Origin: Deltaproteobacteria bacterium
Lineage (GTDB): Bacteria; Myxococcota_A; UBA796; JAFGLY01
Direction of reading: 5' to 3'
DNA length: 53,219 nt
NCBI GenBank assembly: GCA_016927815.1
Contig: JAFGLY010000164.1
Location: forward strand, 1 to 53,219
Each line of letters begins with the position of its first letter. Positions within the stretch are counted from its first letter, which is position 1. This document shows, piece by piece, positions 53,133 through 53,219 of the stretch. The notes below the pieces were generated by a model that worked only from the letters and a program-made list of their open reading frames with translations, had not been told where the DNA came from and ran no database searches. Made by a program: the position numbers and the translations under genes.

Positions 53133-53219
53133 GGTGGGGCAGCAGGTCCCCCCGAGTTGAGACAGGTGGGGCAGCAGGTCCCCCCGAGTTGAGACAGGTG
53201 GGGCAGCAGGTCCCCCCGA
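53133..53219. repeat. Perfect 32-bp tandem repeat at the right edge
   Basis: A 32-bp unit beginning GGTGGGGCAGCAGGTCCCCC starts at 53133, 53165 and 53197. Two copies are complete and identical and the third is cut by the window end after 23 bp. Within each unit GGGG and CCCC can pair. There are no unique spacers between units, so it is not a CRISPR array. It may be a minisatellite, the repeated end of a mobile element, or an assembly-edge artefact. The 83 bp between it and the outer-membrane protein gene show nothing I can name. Confidence 0.8.

Noticed and set aside
53133-53219. CRISPR array at the right edge
   Set aside because: Units are directly adjacent and identical with no unique spacers.

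Overview
The window is about 53 kb of very GC-rich DNA (third codon positions are almost all G or C). It encodes many lipoproteins, outer-membrane-type proteins and Asp-Thr repeat linkers behind lipoboxes. Together with the gene content this suggests a Gram-negative bacterium of the Myxococcota / former Deltaproteobacteria type; that placement is inference. Gene density is high, and many neighbouring genes share ATGA or GTGA start/stop overlaps.

Layout. (1) 1-2044: a cut membrane protein, a small methyltransferase, then decayed gene fragments and a strong inverted repeat just upstream of the next operon. (2) 2135-10255, plus strand: an H2-linked electron-transfer operon. It holds two different HdrA-type flavoproteins, a QmoC-like membrane subunit, MvhD, the small and large subunits of a group-3c-type [NiFe] hydrogenase, and a maturation protease. 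No HdrB is present. A response-regulator remnant follows. (3) 15990-10409, minus strand: a PsrABC/PhsABC-type molybdo-enzyme (Tat-exported catalytic subunit, four-cluster ferredoxin, NrfD membrane anchor) followed by two YeeE-type sulfur transporter halves, the second fused to a rhodanese-like domain without its cysteine. Divergent from it are a MobA-MoeA fusion and MobB, which can make the molybdenum cofactor the enzyme needs. Regions 2 and 3 together would let the cell oxidise H2 and reduce a sulfur compound through the quinone pool.

(4) 18640-37793: a beta-1,3-glucan (laminarin-like) utilisation locus without SusC/SusD. It runs from a ROK regulator through three small lipoproteins, a secreted TIM-barrel hydrolase fused to a large beta-rich domain, a GH16 lipoprotein, two GPH-type sugar transporters, a GH149-like phosphorylase, a GH1 beta-glucosidase and a solute-binding protein. 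Three GH17 genes converge on it from the other strand. The logic is outside cleavage and capture, import of oligoglucans, then phosphorolysis and hydrolysis inside. At its right edge (37838-38118) lie a likely RAYT transposase remnant and three tandem 52-bp units, each with nested inverted repeats.

(5) 38145-53049: mainly housekeeping genes on the minus strand: a TrmH/SpoU methyltransferase, a YgiQ radical-SAM protein, an acyl-CoA synthetase, then a long tight cluster rluA-dnaE-unknown-AI-2E-lipB-HU-unknown-phoH. An outer-membrane beta-barrel gene is divergent at the right end. The window stops inside a perfect 32-bp tandem repeat (53133-53219). No tRNA, rRNA or CRISPR array was recognised.
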